DNA of 64,000 bases from JBQTKD01 sp963703165. GTDB lineage: Bacteria; Actinomycetota; Actinomycetes; Sporichthyales; Sporichthyaceae. Location of the stretch: assembly GCA_963703165.1 (NCBI GenBank), contig OY969798.1, positions 4,836,001-4,900,000 of the forward strand, written 5' to 3'. Below the pieces are notes generated by a model that saw only the letters and a program-made list of their open reading frames with translations, did no database searches and was not told the DNA's origin. The position numbers and the translations under genes are program-made. This document shows positions 16,201 through 24,166 of this stretch, piece by piece. The stretch's first letter is position 1. The number at the start of each line of letters is the position of its first letter.

Positions 16201-16723
16201 GCACCACGAGGGTCCGCAGGAGGGCCAGGAGCGCATGCGCTTCACCTTCCCGCGCCAGCGCCGCGACCGGCACCTGTGCCTGTCCGACTTCTTCCGCCCC
16301 AAGGAGTCCGGCGAGATCGACGTCCTCGCCTTCCACCTGGTGACGATGGGCAACCGGATCTCCGAGGCCGCGGCGGCACTGTTCGCCGCCAACTCCTACC
16401 GGGACTACGTCGAACTGCACGGACTGTCCGTCCAGCTGACCGAGGCCCTCGCGGAGATGTGGCACGCCCGCATCCGCGAGGAGATGAGCTTCGGCGACGA
16501 GGACGGCGACCTCGACGCCATGCTGCGTCAGGGCTACCGAGGCTCGCGCTACTCCTTCGGCTACCCCGCCTGCCCGGACCTCGAGGACCGCATCAAGATG
16601 GTCGAACTCCTCGAGCCGAGCCGCATCGGCGTCGAACTGTCCGAGGAGTTGCAGTTGCACCCGGAGCAGTCGACGGATGCCCTCGTCGTCCACCACCCGG
16701 AAGCCAAATACTTCAACGCGTAG
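13208..16723 (+). CDS. metH: Cobalamin-dependent methionine synthase
   Basis: 1171 residues. MetH moves the methyl group of 5-methyltetrahydrofolate to homocysteine through cob(I)alamin. Domains in order: homocysteine binding (about 10-320, with zinc cysteines in LNCATGP and GGCCGT), pterin binding (about 340-600, IGERTNANGSKAF), B12 binding (about 660-880, KGDVHDIGKN with the cobalt-ligating His) and AdoMet reactivation (about 900-1171, YFPCYSEGDD, RYSFGYPACPD). TAGGCT ends 9 nt before the ATG, and the gap to the divergent PAC2 gene is too short for a cobalamin riboswitch. Confidence 0.96.
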   Translation: MNASSDALRRALSERVVVADGAMGTMLQAHDLSLEDFEGYEGCNEILNVTRPDVVRAVHDEYFAVGCDAVETNTFGANWANLGEYDIPERIHELAESGARIAKESADHWTAESGRQRWVLGSMGPGTKLPTLGHAPYALLRDAYQTQTEGMIAGGIDAVLVETSQDLLQTKASILGAKRAMKALGVDIPVIAQVTVETTGTMLVGSEIGAALTALETLGIELIGLNCATGPAEMSEHLRYLAKHAQIGVSCMPNAGLPVLGPNGAHYPLGPVEFGEAQGTFIREYGLSLVGGCCGTTPEHLAALVAKVRETEKGKRKVRPEAGVSSIYTHVPFKQDSAYLAIGERTNANGSKAFREAMLEARWDDCTDIARGQTRDGAHLLDLCVDYVGRDGVADMKELAGRFATASTLPIMLDSTEPAVLEAGLEMLGGRVIINSVNFEDGDGPESRFAKIMPLVQEHGTGVVVMCIDEQGQARTAERKVEIAARTIDDLVAKWGMRVEDIFVDCLAFTIGAGLEESRKDGLETLEGIKLLKQRYPTVQTTLGLSNISFGLNPAARIVLNSVYLNEAQKAGLDSAIVHASKILPMARIPEERRNVALDLIYDRRRPATDDTPAYDPLQKFLELFEGVDAGSMAAAKAEELLSLPLFERLEKRVVDGARKGLEGDLDLALAERPALEIINETLLSGMKTVGELFGSGQMQLPFVLQSAEVMKTAVAYLEPHMEKVEGDESGKGTIVLATVKGDVHDIGKNLVDIILSNNGYKVVNIGIKQPIAAIVEAAEENKVDVIGMSGLLVKSTVIMKENLEELGMRKLAEKWPILLGGAALTRAFVEEDLAEKFDGQVRYARDAFEGLRLMDAFMAVKRKVPGAELPPLRKRRVSSGGGAKLELTPLDQMPARSDVAVDNKIPKAPFWGTRIVKGIPLADYSSYLDERALFLGQWGLKTTRGGDGPDYTELIETEGRPRLRMWLDRILADKMLEAAVVYGYFPCYSEGDDLVVLHHEGPQEGQERMRFTFPRQRRDRHLCLSDFFRPKESGEIDVLAFHLVTMGNRISEAAAALFAANSYRDYVELHGLSVQLTEALAEMWHARIREEMSFGDEDGDLDAMLRQGYRGSRYSFGYPACPDLEDRIKMVELLEPSRIGVELSEELQLHPEQSTDALVVHHPEAKYFNA

Positions 16724-16770
16724 GTGCGCGACGGGATGACGCGCTGCTGTACGGAGCTGTGGTTGAACGG

Positions 16771-16839
16771 TCGAGGCCCGGTCACGTCGGGTCGCCCGTG
16801 CGCGTTGACGCACGAGTTACCGGTGTGACCGGGCCTCGA
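16771..16839 (+). terminator. Long-stem hairpin after metH
   Basis: TCGAGGCCCGGTCAC (16771-16785) and GTGACCGGGCCTCGA (16825-16839) form a perfect 15-bp stem around a 39-nt interior that holds a small GTGCG/CGCAC hairpin. It lies 48 bp after metH. No T-run follows, so it may act as a bidirectional or non-canonical terminator. Confidence 0.65.
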
Positions 16840-17188
16840 GCCGGCCCTGCGTCAATCCCTGCGCTTCTCGTTGCGAGCGCCTGCTGTACGGGCGGACGTC
16901 ATCACGCGTGACGCGCGGTTTCATTCGCCGGGTGCAGTGCGTTCCACATGCAGGGATTACAGGTGCAGCCCCTTTGCGGGGCGCGAGACGTTGACCATAG
17001 GCGCGTCGCCTCCTCGGGGTCCCGTTGGGACCATGTTGGAACCGTACGCCGACCCTCGTGGCAGGACAAGGGTAGGTGTGCATCGGTTCAAACTGACGGT
17101 GCATCACTTAGCAGTATGGACTGGTTTTCCTCGGTTACCAGGCGGGAGACACGTCAACCACATTGGGTGCTGAGGTCCTGTCGGGGCG
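16840..17188. other. Hairpin-rich non-coding gap between convergent genes
   Basis: No gene is supported in these 349 bp. Several small hairpins are visible: GCCCC/GGGGC at 16968-16982, GGTCCC-GTT-GGGACC at 17018-17032, and a TGCATCG / CGGTGCA pair near 17080-17105. The stretch also has a lower GC content than its neighbours. An independent structured RNA is possible, but it matches no RNA family I know. Confidence 0.35.
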
Positions 17189-18769
17189 TCAGTCCGCGAC
17201 GAGGGTTTCGCGGAGCTTGAACTTCTGGATCTTTCCGGAGCCGGTGAGTGGGAACGAGTCGACGAACACCCAGCGCTCCGGGCACTTGTACGCGGCGAGG
17301 TGTTCGCGGCAGTAGGCGCGCAGGTCGTCCTCGGTCGGGGTGACGTCGCCCGGGCGGATGCAGGCGACGACGATCTCGCCCCACTTGGCGTCCGGGATCC
17401 CGACGACCGCGATCTCGGCGACGGCCGGGTGGCGGAAGAGCAGTTCCTCGATCTCGCGGGGATAGATGTTCTCCCCGCCGCGGATGATCATGTCCTTGAG
17501 GCGGCCCTCGATACGGCAGTAGCCGCGTTCGTCCATCGAGGCGAGGTCGCCGGTGTGGTACCAGCCCTCGTCGTCGATCGCCTCGGCCGTGGCTTCCGGG
17601 GCGCCGTTGTAGCCGTCCATGACGAGGTATCCGCGGGCGCGTAGTTCGCCGACCTCGCCGGGCGCGAGGGCCTCGCCGGTGACCGGGTCGGCGACCATGA
17701 CCTCGGTCTGCGGCAGCGGTTGCCCGAGGGTGTTGGCGCGGTCGTCGAGGGAGTCGTCGAGCCGCGTCTGGGTGATGATCGGGCAGCACTCGGTGGAGCC
17801 GTAGACGATGCTGAAGACGACGCCGAGGCGGTCCTCGATCCGGCGCACCAGGTCCGCGGGCACCGTCGAGCCGCCGCTCACCGTGCACCGCAGCGACGAG
17901 AGGTCGCGGCGGGCCAGGTCCGGGTGCTCCATGAGCGCGATGAGCATCGTCGGCACGCCCAGCATGGCGGTCGCCCGTTCGCTCTCGATGAGCTCCAGGA
18001 CCAGCGCGGGGTCGAAGGACAGCACGGGGACGTGGGCCGCCCTGGACTGGACCGCGCCCAGCGCGCCGACGGCGCACCCGGCCGTGTGGAACATCGGCAT
18101 CGGGTTGAGGTAGACCTCGCCCGGTTGGATCTTCGTCCGCACGGCGTAGAGCCGGGAGTTATTGGTGAGGCCGCGGTGGGTGAGCATCGCGCCCTTGGGG
18201 AAGCCGGTCGTGCCGGAGGTGTACTGGACCTGGGCGACGTCACCGGGCAGCACCTCGGGAAGGTCACCGACGCGGCCGGTCGAGAGGAACTCCTCCCACT
18301 CGGGGAACAGCACGACCTCGCGCAGCGCGGGCAGCTCCGCGCGCACCTCGTCGAGGTAGTCGGCCATGGGACTGCGGAACTCGGGGACGAGGAAGATCCC
18401 GGTTGCGCCGGACTGGTCGAGCACGTAGCGCAGCTCCGACGGGCGGTACGCCGGGTTCACCGTCACCAGCGTCAGTCCGGCGAGCGCGGCGCCGAACTCG
18501 AGGATGGCCCACTCAGGGATGTTCGGCGCCCACACGGCCACCCGCTCGCCGGGCTTGAAGCGCGCCGCGAGCGCGTGTGCGGCCCGTTCGGAGTCGGCCA
18601 GCAGTTCGGCGAAGGTCCAGCGACGTCGAGCGGCGGGGTCGGGCAGCCCGGCGATCATGGCGATCCGGTCCGGGTCGGAGGCCGCAGCGTCACGCAGCAC
18701 GCCACCGACCGTCGTCTCCAGGACCGGATCGGACGTGTCCGCGGGCCAGTGAGCGCGCGTGAGTGCCAT
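17189..18769 (-). CDS. AMP-binding acyl-CoA synthetase (FadD-like)
   Basis: 526 residues, ATG 18769. The adenylate-forming signatures are complete: YTSGTTGFPKGAML (ATP loop), VYGSTECCP, YHTGDLASMDERGY, and GRLKDMIIRGGENIYPREIE with the late GSGKIQKFKLRE lysine. The enzyme activates a carboxylic acid to acyl-AMP and then acyl-CoA. The substrate is not evident; the length suits medium- or long-chain fatty acids. A 97-residue gene ends 31 bp upstream on the same strand and may be co-transcribed. Confidence 0.88.
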   Translation of the reverse strand: MALTRAHWPADTSDPVLETTVGGVLRDAAASDPDRIAMIAGLPDPAARRRWTFAELLADSERAAHALAARFKPGERVAVWAPNIPEWAILEFGAALAGLTLVTVNPAYRPSELRYVLDQSGATGIFLVPEFRSPMADYLDEVRAELPALREVVLFPEWEEFLSTGRVGDLPEVLPGDVAQVQYTSGTTGFPKGAMLTHRGLTNNSRLYAVRTKIQPGEVYLNPMPMFHTAGCAVGALGAVQSRAAHVPVLSFDPALVLELIESERATAMLGVPTMLIALMEHPDLARRDLSSLRCTVSGGSTVPADLVRRIEDRLGVVFSIVYGSTECCPIITQTRLDDSLDDRANTLGQPLPQTEVMVADPVTGEALAPGEVGELRARGYLVMDGYNGAPEATAEAIDDEGWYHTGDLASMDERGYCRIEGRLKDMIIRGGENIYPREIEELLFRHPAVAEIAVVGIPDAKWGEIVVACIRPGDVTPTEDDLRAYCREHLAAYKCPERWVFVDSFPLTGSGKIQKFKLRETLVAD

Positions 18770-18800
18770 GCCGACCTCCGGAGGCGGGGGTGGGTGCCCG

Positions 18801-19094
18801 TCACCCAGAGGCTAGGTCTCTCCATGCCGGAGCGGAAGGTGCCACCGACCGCCCGGTGTCCTCGGCCTGTGTGCTGGGGCGCGGCACCTCGATGTGGGTG
18901 TGGCCGTGCTCGTCGGTGACCAGGGCCAGGTCCCATTCGCCCTCGGCCAACCGCAGGAGCGGCACGTAGCCGTGCTCGGGCAGGACCACGAAGTCACCGC
19001 CCAACTGCTGGGCGCCCCGCGTGTGCGGGCCGAACTCGTGGATCAGATGGTGGCGGCCGGTTTGTCGGTCGGTCGCGTAGATGTGTACGGACAC
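18801..19094 (-). CDS. Small hypothetical protein
   Basis: 97 residues from GTG 19094, with GAAGGA 6 nt upstream, which supports the start. The sequence, with VHIYATDRQTGR, GGDFVVLPEHGYVPLLRLAEGEWDLALV and HGHTHIEVP, suggests a small beta-rich domain followed by a disordered tail. I recognise no family. It lies just upstream of the acyl-CoA synthetase on the same strand. Confidence 0.65.
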   Translation of the reverse strand: MSVHIYATDRQTGRHHLIHEFGPHTRGAQQLGGDFVVLPEHGYVPLLRLAEGEWDLALVTDEHGHTHIEVPRPSTQAEDTGRSVAPSAPAWRDLASG

Positions 19095-19300
19095 GATGGA
19101 TTCCTTCGCCTGCAGGGATCCCTTCTTCGGTGTGACCCCTTGTCATGAGTGTGCTGCGCGTCGGGGCTTATCCGAACGATCTGCCACGTTTCGGCGTGTC
19201 ATGCTCCCCGCGCCGCTCGGCGCCATCGGCTGTTCGGCCGATCCGCCCACGGCTGGTCGGACCATCGCCGCGAACGTGAGCCGAGCTGACAATTCGAGAC

Positions 19301-20116
19301 GTGAAGGCATTTGTGTCGCGCCGCCGGGCGCCCGTCCGGGGCGCCTCCGTGCTGCTCGCGGCCGTGGCCCTGGCCGGGTGCGCGGGGTCGGCGGACAACG
19401 AGTCGATGTTCGGGCCGGGCCCGTCGGTGTCGGCTGCGCCTTCGACGGCCGCGAAGTCCGCTCCGCCCGCGCTCCCGTCCGCCGCTCCGTCGCCGACCGA
19501 GGCTCCCGGTCTGATCCCGCTGGCTCCGGACCGCCCCGCGGCGGAGTTCAAGGGCGACGAGAACGAGTTCGTCCGCCGGGTCCGGGACACCCTCACGGAG
19601 GACAAGGTCAAGACCGACCTGTCCGACTCCCGGTTGCTCCGGTTCGGTCGCGAGTTCTGCTCCGTGCTCAGCGGCGGGGGACTGCTCAGCGACAAGGTCG
19701 ATCACTGGGCCGTGTTCCGCGGACTGGCGAACGGCCCCGAAGGCGCGATCTTCCTGGCCTCGGATGTGCTCTGCAAGGACCAGGCCGACGCCTACGAACG
19801 TCTGCTGCTCACCGAGATCGCGCCGGTCCCCACCGCGGCCGAACGTGCCGACCTGGCGCGCTTCATCACCGCCCTGGACGAACCCGATCTCGTTGCCAAG
19901 GTCAAGGCGATCGAGGACTCCGACCTGGCCGGCGACGCGGAGAAGGCCTGCGACCTCGACTTCGACTCCGAGTGGTGGGACTCCGCCAAGGTGGCCCGCC
20001 TGGAGAGCTCGCTGCCCAAGGCGGCGCGGATGGCCTACGTCGTCGGCCTGGTGACGGCGTACTGTCCGGACGAGGCCGGCCCCATGGTCGACTCCCTCGA
20101 GGACTACGCGGACTGA
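19301..20116 (+). CDS. Putative lipoprotein with two DUF732-like segments
   Basis: 271 residues from GTG 19301. The N terminus RRRAPVRGASVLLAAVALAGC is a lipoprotein signal with lipobox LAGC, so the protein is probably anchored outside the membrane. A proline/alanine linker (to about residue 75) is followed by FVRRVRDTLTEDK ... GREFCSVLSGGG and, later, a second helical block ending VGLVTAYCPDEAG, each with one conserved cysteine as in DUF732. The function of that family is unknown. Confidence 0.7.
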   Translation: MKAFVSRRRAPVRGASVLLAAVALAGCAGSADNESMFGPGPSVSAAPSTAAKSAPPALPSAAPSPTEAPGLIPLAPDRPAAEFKGDENEFVRRVRDTLTEDKVKTDLSDSRLLRFGREFCSVLSGGGLLSDKVDHWAVFRGLANGPEGAIFLASDVLCKDQADAYERLLLTEIAPVPTAAERADLARFITALDEPDLVAKVKAIEDSDLAGDAEKACDLDFDSEWWDSAKVARLESSLPKAARMAYVVGLVTAYCPDEAGPMVDSLEDYAD

Positions 20117-20122
20117 CGTGAC

Positions 20123-20153
20123 CCGTTCGGACGGGGCAGGTCGGGCCGAACGG
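20123..20153 (+). terminator. Possible terminator after the DUF732-like lipoprotein
   Basis: CCGTTCGG (20123-20130) pairs with CCGAACGG (20146-20153) around a 15-nt loop, 6 bp after the stop codon. No T-tract follows, so the assignment is weak. Confidence 0.4.
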
Positions 20154-20204
20154 ACGATCACTGCCATCGCGTCGTGTGACGTGAAGTCTCGTCGGTCCCC
20201 GCGT

Positions 20205-20351
20205 ATGACGGTCCGTCACCAATGGGTCGACAACACCGAGTACCGGGTGACGAACCGACGCCTCGGCGAGGACGTCGCGCTACCCGACGACCGGTGGGCG
20301 GCCTTCCGCGACTCCTTCGACATCGTGGGGCCGACTCCACCGAACGGATGA
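20205..20351 (+). CDS. Very small hypothetical protein
   Basis: 48 residues from ATG 20205, starting MTVRHQWVDNTEYRVTNRRL. Third codon positions are about 85 percent G or C, as in real genes here, which is the main support. There is no convincing ribosome site and no family match, so it may be a remnant of a longer gene. Confidence 0.4.
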   Translation: MTVRHQWVDNTEYRVTNRRLGEDVALPDDRWAAFRDSFDIVGPTPPNG

Positions 20352-20452
20352 TCTTGAACCGTCCGAACGTGCCAGGCCAAGTTCGTCCGCATCGCGTCCA
20401 ACTCACAGGAAATGTGCAGATGTCGCAGAGGCGACGCGAGGCGGAGGCAGTC

Positions 20453-20893
20453 ATGGTCAATTTCTTGGGACGGCGCGGGTCCGGTACTCCTTCGGACGTC
20501 GAGACCGGCGAGGTCATGCGGGAACTGGCCGAGGCCTTCCGTGAGGTGAGCGCCGAGCAGGGACACCCCGTGGGTTGGGAGACCCGCGACGCGAGCCGCC
20601 TGGACGCCATCTGCGACGAGTTCCTCGCGACCGAGCCGTCGGCCGGGCTGCGGCACTCGATGGTCATGGCCATGGGCGCGTACCTCGGTGAGCTGATGAT
20701 CCGTCACGGCAACGGGCGTTGGGTCTACGGCGCGGGCGAGGCCAAGGCCGTCGTCAGCCTGGGCAGCGGGGCGGCGTACTTCCCGCACGGCCAGGTCGCC
20801 CAGCGTCTGGACAACGGGCAGGAGCACGACCTCGGCGTGTACTTCCACTACGCGCTGGCCGGGCCCTCCGGCCTGGACGCGCTCGCCGGGTAA
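20453..20893 (+). CDS. Hypothetical protein, DUF6278-like in appearance
   Basis: 146 residues from ATG 20453, which has GGAGG 5 nt upstream; ATG 20420 would add 11 residues and has a weaker AGGA site. A helical first half with LDAICDEFLA leads to MVMAMGAYLGELMIRHGNGRWVYG and a strand-rich end. The pattern of a glycine-containing helix before GRWVYG resembles small actinobacterial proteins such as DUF6278, but the assignment is tentative. No signal peptide is seen. An SMR transporter gene follows 24 bp later. Confidence 0.6.
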   Translation: MVNFLGRRGSGTPSDVETGEVMRELAEAFREVSAEQGHPVGWETRDASRLDAICDEFLATEPSAGLRHSMVMAMGAYLGELMIRHGNGRWVYGAGEAKAVVSLGSGAAYFPHGQVAQRLDNGQEHDLGVYFHYALAGPSGLDALAG

Positions 20894-20917
20894 CGGCCGG
20901 GGCCATAGGGTCGGCCC

Positions 20918-21253
20918 GTGGCCTGGGTCTACCTCGCGATCGCGATCGTCACAGAGGTGAGCGCGACCCTCAGCCTGCGGGCTGCGGAGGGGTTCTCCCG
21001 GCTGTCCTGGACCCTGGTGGTTGTCACCGGCTACGTGATCGCGTTTTGGAGCCTGGGGCAGTGCCTGCAACGCGGGATGTCGCTGGGCGTCGCCTACGGG
21101 ATCTGGTGCGGCATCGGCATCGCGCTCGTCGCGCTGCTCAGCAAGGTGTTCTTCGACGAGGCACTGAGTCCGGTCACCGTGCTGGGCATCGCGCTGATCA
21201 TCGTCGGCGTGGTCGTGGTGCAACTCGGCGGCGCCGAGCGAGCGAGCGCGTGA
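20918..21253 (+). CDS. SMR family multidrug efflux transporter
   Basis: 111 residues with four hydrophobic segments. The conserved membrane-embedded glutamate of SMR pumps is in AIVTEVSATLSLRAAEGF, and the WSLGQCLQRGMSLGVAYGIW stretch matches helices 2-3. Such proteins work as dual-topology dimers exchanging protons for cations. Only one SMR gene is present, so a homodimer is expected. TAGGGT (20906-20911) ends 6 nt before the GTG, so the message is probably leaderless. Confidence 0.88.
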   Translation: MAWVYLAIAIVTEVSATLSLRAAEGFSRLSWTLVVVTGYVIAFWSLGQCLQRGMSLGVAYGIWCGIGIALVALLSKVFFDEALSPVTVLGIALIIVGVVVVQLGGAERASA

Positions 21254-21280
21254 TCGCCGACTGCGCCGACTGACGCGACG

Positions 21281-21616
21281 TCAGAGCCGCAGCAGGAACC
21301 GCAGCGCGCGGTCGACGTGCGCGATCGCGGTGGAGTCGACCGACCCGAGGCGGTGCACGAGGCGGCGGGTGCTCAGCGTGCGGATCTGTTCGGTCTGCAC
21401 ATAGCTGACGCTGTCCATTCCGCTGCTGCTCTCGTCGATCTCGATGTGGGTGGGGTAGCCGCGACGAGACCCGGTGATCGGGCACACGACGACGAGTCCA
21501 TGGGTGTTGGCCCGGTCGTCGGAGACGACCAGCGCCGGTCGGACGAGGCCCGCCTCGTGGCCCACCGGATCACCGAGGTCGATCAGCCACACCTCGCCGC
21601 GACGGGGGTCACTCAC
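21281..21616 (-). CDS. PemK/MazF family endoribonuclease toxin
   Basis: 111 residues from GTG 21616. RRGEVWLIDLGDPVGHEAGLVRPALVVSDD and VVVCPITGSRRGYPTHIEID are the MazF core, with the conserved Arg and Thr of the RNA-cutting site. The gene overlaps the upstream antitoxin by 8 bp, the usual order. MazF toxins stop growth by cleaving mRNA when the labile antitoxin is lost. Confidence 0.88.
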   Translation of the reverse strand: MSDPRRGEVWLIDLGDPVGHEAGLVRPALVVSDDRANTHGLVVVCPITGSRRGYPTHIEIDESSSGMDSVSYVQTEQIRTLSTRRLVHRLGSVDSTAIAHVDRALRFLLRL

Positions 21617-21854
21617 CGGTCATGGACTGCAGAGCGGCTCGGTTCCAAAGGCGCTGCTCTGCTTGCTCATCGGCCGAGGGTTCACCCTCGGACTCCACGG
21701 CGGTCCGATAGTCCTGGAAGAACAATGCTCGCTCGTACTCATCGAGTGCGTGGGCGACCACCTGCTCGGCCGTCTCTCCGGTGCGACTGCCGATGTCCTT
21801 CACGCGATCGCGGGTCGTCGCGGTGAGCTTGATGGTCGTGGAGGTCGCAGTCAT
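21609..21854 (-). CDS. Antitoxin of the MazF-type toxin, ribbon-helix-helix-like
   Basis: 81 residues from ATG 21854. MTATSTTIKLTATTRDRVKDIGSRTGETAEQVV resembles the ribbon-helix-helix N terminus of MazE/CopG-type antitoxins, and the acidic C-terminal part likely wraps the toxin. TATACT ends 6 nt before the ATG on this strand, so the operon message is probably leaderless. It should bind and neutralise the toxin and repress its own promoter. Confidence 0.8.
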   Translation of the reverse strand: MTATSTTIKLTATTRDRVKDIGSRTGETAEQVVAHALDEYERALFFQDYRTAVESEGEPSADEQAEQRLWNRAALQSMTGE

Positions 21855-21860
21855 AGCTAT

Positions 21861-21891
21861 AGTATACGATACGGGCGGCCACTGGTATACC
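21861..21891 (-). promoter_or_regulatory. Promoter and likely operator of the MazF-type toxin operon
   Basis: On the minus strand TATACT (21866-21861) is a near-ideal -10 box 6 nt before the antitoxin ATG. Two GTATAC-centred palindromes, 21862-21867 and GGTATACC at 21884-21891, are 23 bp apart centre to centre, about two helical turns. This suits binding by antitoxin dimers and autoregulation. Confidence 0.55.
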
Positions 21892-21966
21892 ACCTGAACG
21901 GCCATCCGACAGCCCTCCCGGCTCCGAACGCCCCATGACGCGTCGTCGAACCCTGCGGAGATCTCT

Positions 21967-22428
21967 GTGAACCGAATTGCTCTTGCCCTCACCGGTGCGT
22001 TGAGTGCCGCGGTCCTCGCCGGGTGCGGCGGAGCCGACGCCGATTCGGCCGCCACGCCGTTTCAGGCGCCCGCTGAGCTGGCTGCCGCGAGCTCGCAGGC
22101 GCTCGTGCAGGCGAACAAGGGCCTGGATTCGGCGACCGCCGACGTGCAGCGCGTCGCGCCCCGCCTGGAGCAGTACTACTTCGTGAAGGGCTACCCCAGC
22201 GACCTCGAGGGCGCGAAGGAGTCGATGAAGGAGTCGCGGCAGACCTTGGCCAAGGGCAACAAGCTCGGCGGGTACAGCTTCGACCAGGAGGACCGGGAGT
22301 TCATCCTCTGCGTGCAGAACAAGTCCGGCGCGTGGGCCACCTACGACACCGCGCCGATGGCCACCGGAGCGAACGGCGAGAGCGGCGGCTGCCCGAAGGA
22401 CCTGCGCGCCGGCCACACCGGCCACTGA
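21967..22428 (+). CDS. Putative lipoprotein with pilin-like C-terminal pattern
   Basis: 153 residues from GTG 21967. A signal sequence ends in the lipobox LAGC at residues 17-20, so membrane anchoring is likely. The mature part is mostly helical, then YYFVKGYPSDLEGAKES, GNKLGGYSFDQEDREFILCVQNKSGAWATYDT, a layout seen in secreted pilin-like and related small proteins. Its two further cysteines may form a disulfide. No function is known. Confidence 0.68.
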   Translation: MNRIALALTGALSAAVLAGCGGADADSAATPFQAPAELAAASSQALVQANKGLDSATADVQRVAPRLEQYYFVKGYPSDLEGAKESMKESRQTLAKGNKLGGYSFDQEDREFILCVQNKSGAWATYDTAPMATGANGESGGCPKDLRAGHTGH

Positions 22429-22432
22429 CTCC

Positions 22433-24028
22433 TCACACCGCAGCGGCCGGCGACGGTTCCCTCGGCTCGACTCCCGTGCCGTCGGCCTCAGGCTGAGCCT
22501 CCGGACGGATCTTCGGGGTGTGCAGGCCCACGGCAGCCAATGCCACCAACGCGGCGGCGACGACCACCCCGATGCCGGTGCTGACTCGCATCCCGGTGAC
22601 GAAGGCCTCGTTGGCGAGGTTCAGCAGCGCCATGCCGGTGTCCGCGGGCAGGTCGGCCGCGGCTGCGACCGCGCCGCCGAGGGTGTCCCGGGCGGCCGAG
22701 GCCGCCTCCGGGGTGACCCCGGCCGGCAGGACGTCGAGCTTGTCCCGGTAGATCGCCACCCCGATGCTCCCGAACACCGCGATGCCCAGGGCGCCGCCGA
22801 GTTCGGCCGCGGTCTCGGAGATGCCCGACGCGGCACCGGCCTTCTCCGGCGGTGCCGACCCCACGATCAGCTCCGTGGTCAGACCGAACACCGGGCCCAG
22901 GCCCAGCGAAATGATCATCGAACCGACGACCACCACACCCAGTCCGCCATCCGCGCTCACCCCGAGCAGGACCAGCAGCCCCAGCACCGCCACCGCGAGG
23001 CCACCGGTGATCAGCGGCTTGATGCCGATCCGGCCGACGATTCGAGGCGTGGCCTGCGAGGTCGCGACGAACGCGATCGCACCGGGCAGACCCCACGCGC
23101 CGGCCTCCAGCGGGGACAGCCCGAGCACGAGCTGCAGGTACTGGAAGACAAAGATGAAGTACCCGATCATCACGAAGATCGAGAAGAAGTTCACCGACAG
23201 GGCCGCGTTGAACGCGCGCACCTTGAACAGCGACACATCGATCATCGGGTCGGCGAGACGTTGCTGGCGGTACACCCAGGCGACGCCCACCAGCAGGCCG
23301 AGAGTCATCGCGACGGTGGCGGTGTGGTTCACCCCGTGGGTGGCCATGTCCTTCAGCCCGTAGACCACGCCGAGGGCGGCGATCACCGACATGGCAGCGC
23401 TGGCCAGGTCCAGGCGCCCGGCGTTCGGGTCCTTGTACTCCGGAAGCACCTTCGGGCCGAGGATCAGCAGCGCGGCCATGACCGGCAGCGCGATCAGGAA
23501 CACCGAGCCCCACCAGAAGTACTGCAGCATCGCGCCGCCCACGATCGGGCCGATCGCGCTGCCGGCGGAGAAGGCGCCGATCCAGGCCGCGATCGCCAGC
23601 GACCGCTGCTTCGGGTCCTCGAACATGTGGAAGATCAATGACAGCGTCGACGGCGCCAGGGTCGCGCCGGAGATGCCGAGCAGGGCCCGGCTGACGATGA
23701 GCATCTCGGCGCTGGTGGAGAACGCCGCCAACAGCGAGGTGACGCCGAAGGTGGCGGCGCCGATCATCAGCAAACGCCGGCGCCCGAGGCGGTCGCCGAG
23801 GGTCCCCATCAGGATCAGGGCGCCCGCGACCATGAAGCCGTAGACGTCGATGATCCAGAGCAACTGGGTGCTCGAGGGCTCCAGATCCCGCGAGATCTCC
23901 GGCACCGCGAGGTGCAGCACCGTCAGGTCCATCACGTAGACCAGGGCGGCCAGCAGGAGGACCGAAAGACCGACCCACTCCTTACGGCCGGCGAGCCTGG
24001 GCTCGGCGGTCGGTGGGTTGGTATGCAT
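22433..24028 (-). CDS. MFS drug efflux transporter, DHA2 (14-helix) type
   Basis: 531 residues from ATG 24028. VYVMDLTVLHLAVPEISRDL (helix 1, motif D1), GTLGDRLGRRRLLMIG (motif A) and GISGATLAPSTLSLI (motif C region) mark the EmrB/QacA-SmvA group, with about 14 hydrophobic segments in all. It likely exports hydrophobic or cationic drugs in exchange for protons. No regulator adjoins, but GAATTC is repeated at 24083 and 24098 upstream of the start, a possible TetR-type site. Confidence 0.88.
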   Translation of the reverse strand: MHTNPPTAEPRLAGRKEWVGLSVLLLAALVYVMDLTVLHLAVPEISRDLEPSSTQLLWIIDVYGFMVAGALILMGTLGDRLGRRRLLMIGAATFGVTSLLAAFSTSAEMLIVSRALLGISGATLAPSTLSLIFHMFEDPKQRSLAIAAWIGAFSAGSAIGPIVGGAMLQYFWWGSVFLIALPVMAALLILGPKVLPEYKDPNAGRLDLASAAMSVIAALGVVYGLKDMATHGVNHTATVAMTLGLLVGVAWVYRQQRLADPMIDVSLFKVRAFNAALSVNFFSIFVMIGYFIFVFQYLQLVLGLSPLEAGAWGLPGAIAFVATSQATPRIVGRIGIKPLITGGLAVAVLGLLVLLGVSADGGLGVVVVGSMIISLGLGPVFGLTTELIVGSAPPEKAGAASGISETAAELGGALGIAVFGSIGVAIYRDKLDVLPAGVTPEAASAARDTLGGAVAAAADLPADTGMALLNLANEAFVTGMRVSTGIGVVVAAALVALAAVGLHTPKIRPEAQPEADGTGVEPREPSPAAAV

Positions 24029-24166
24029 CTCGGTTCCCCCTACGTGGTGCGGTCGCTACCGGAACATCGTCCTGACTCAGACGAATTCCCGCACCTGAAT
24101 TCATCGGTGCCTCGGTAGTCATACCGGAGGGGTCCGACAAGAAGGGGGCCGCCTAAAGTCCATGGC

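Noticed and set aside
16840..17188. tmRNA, RNase P RNA, SRP RNA or tRNA
   Set aside because: None of their conserved cores can be found on either strand.
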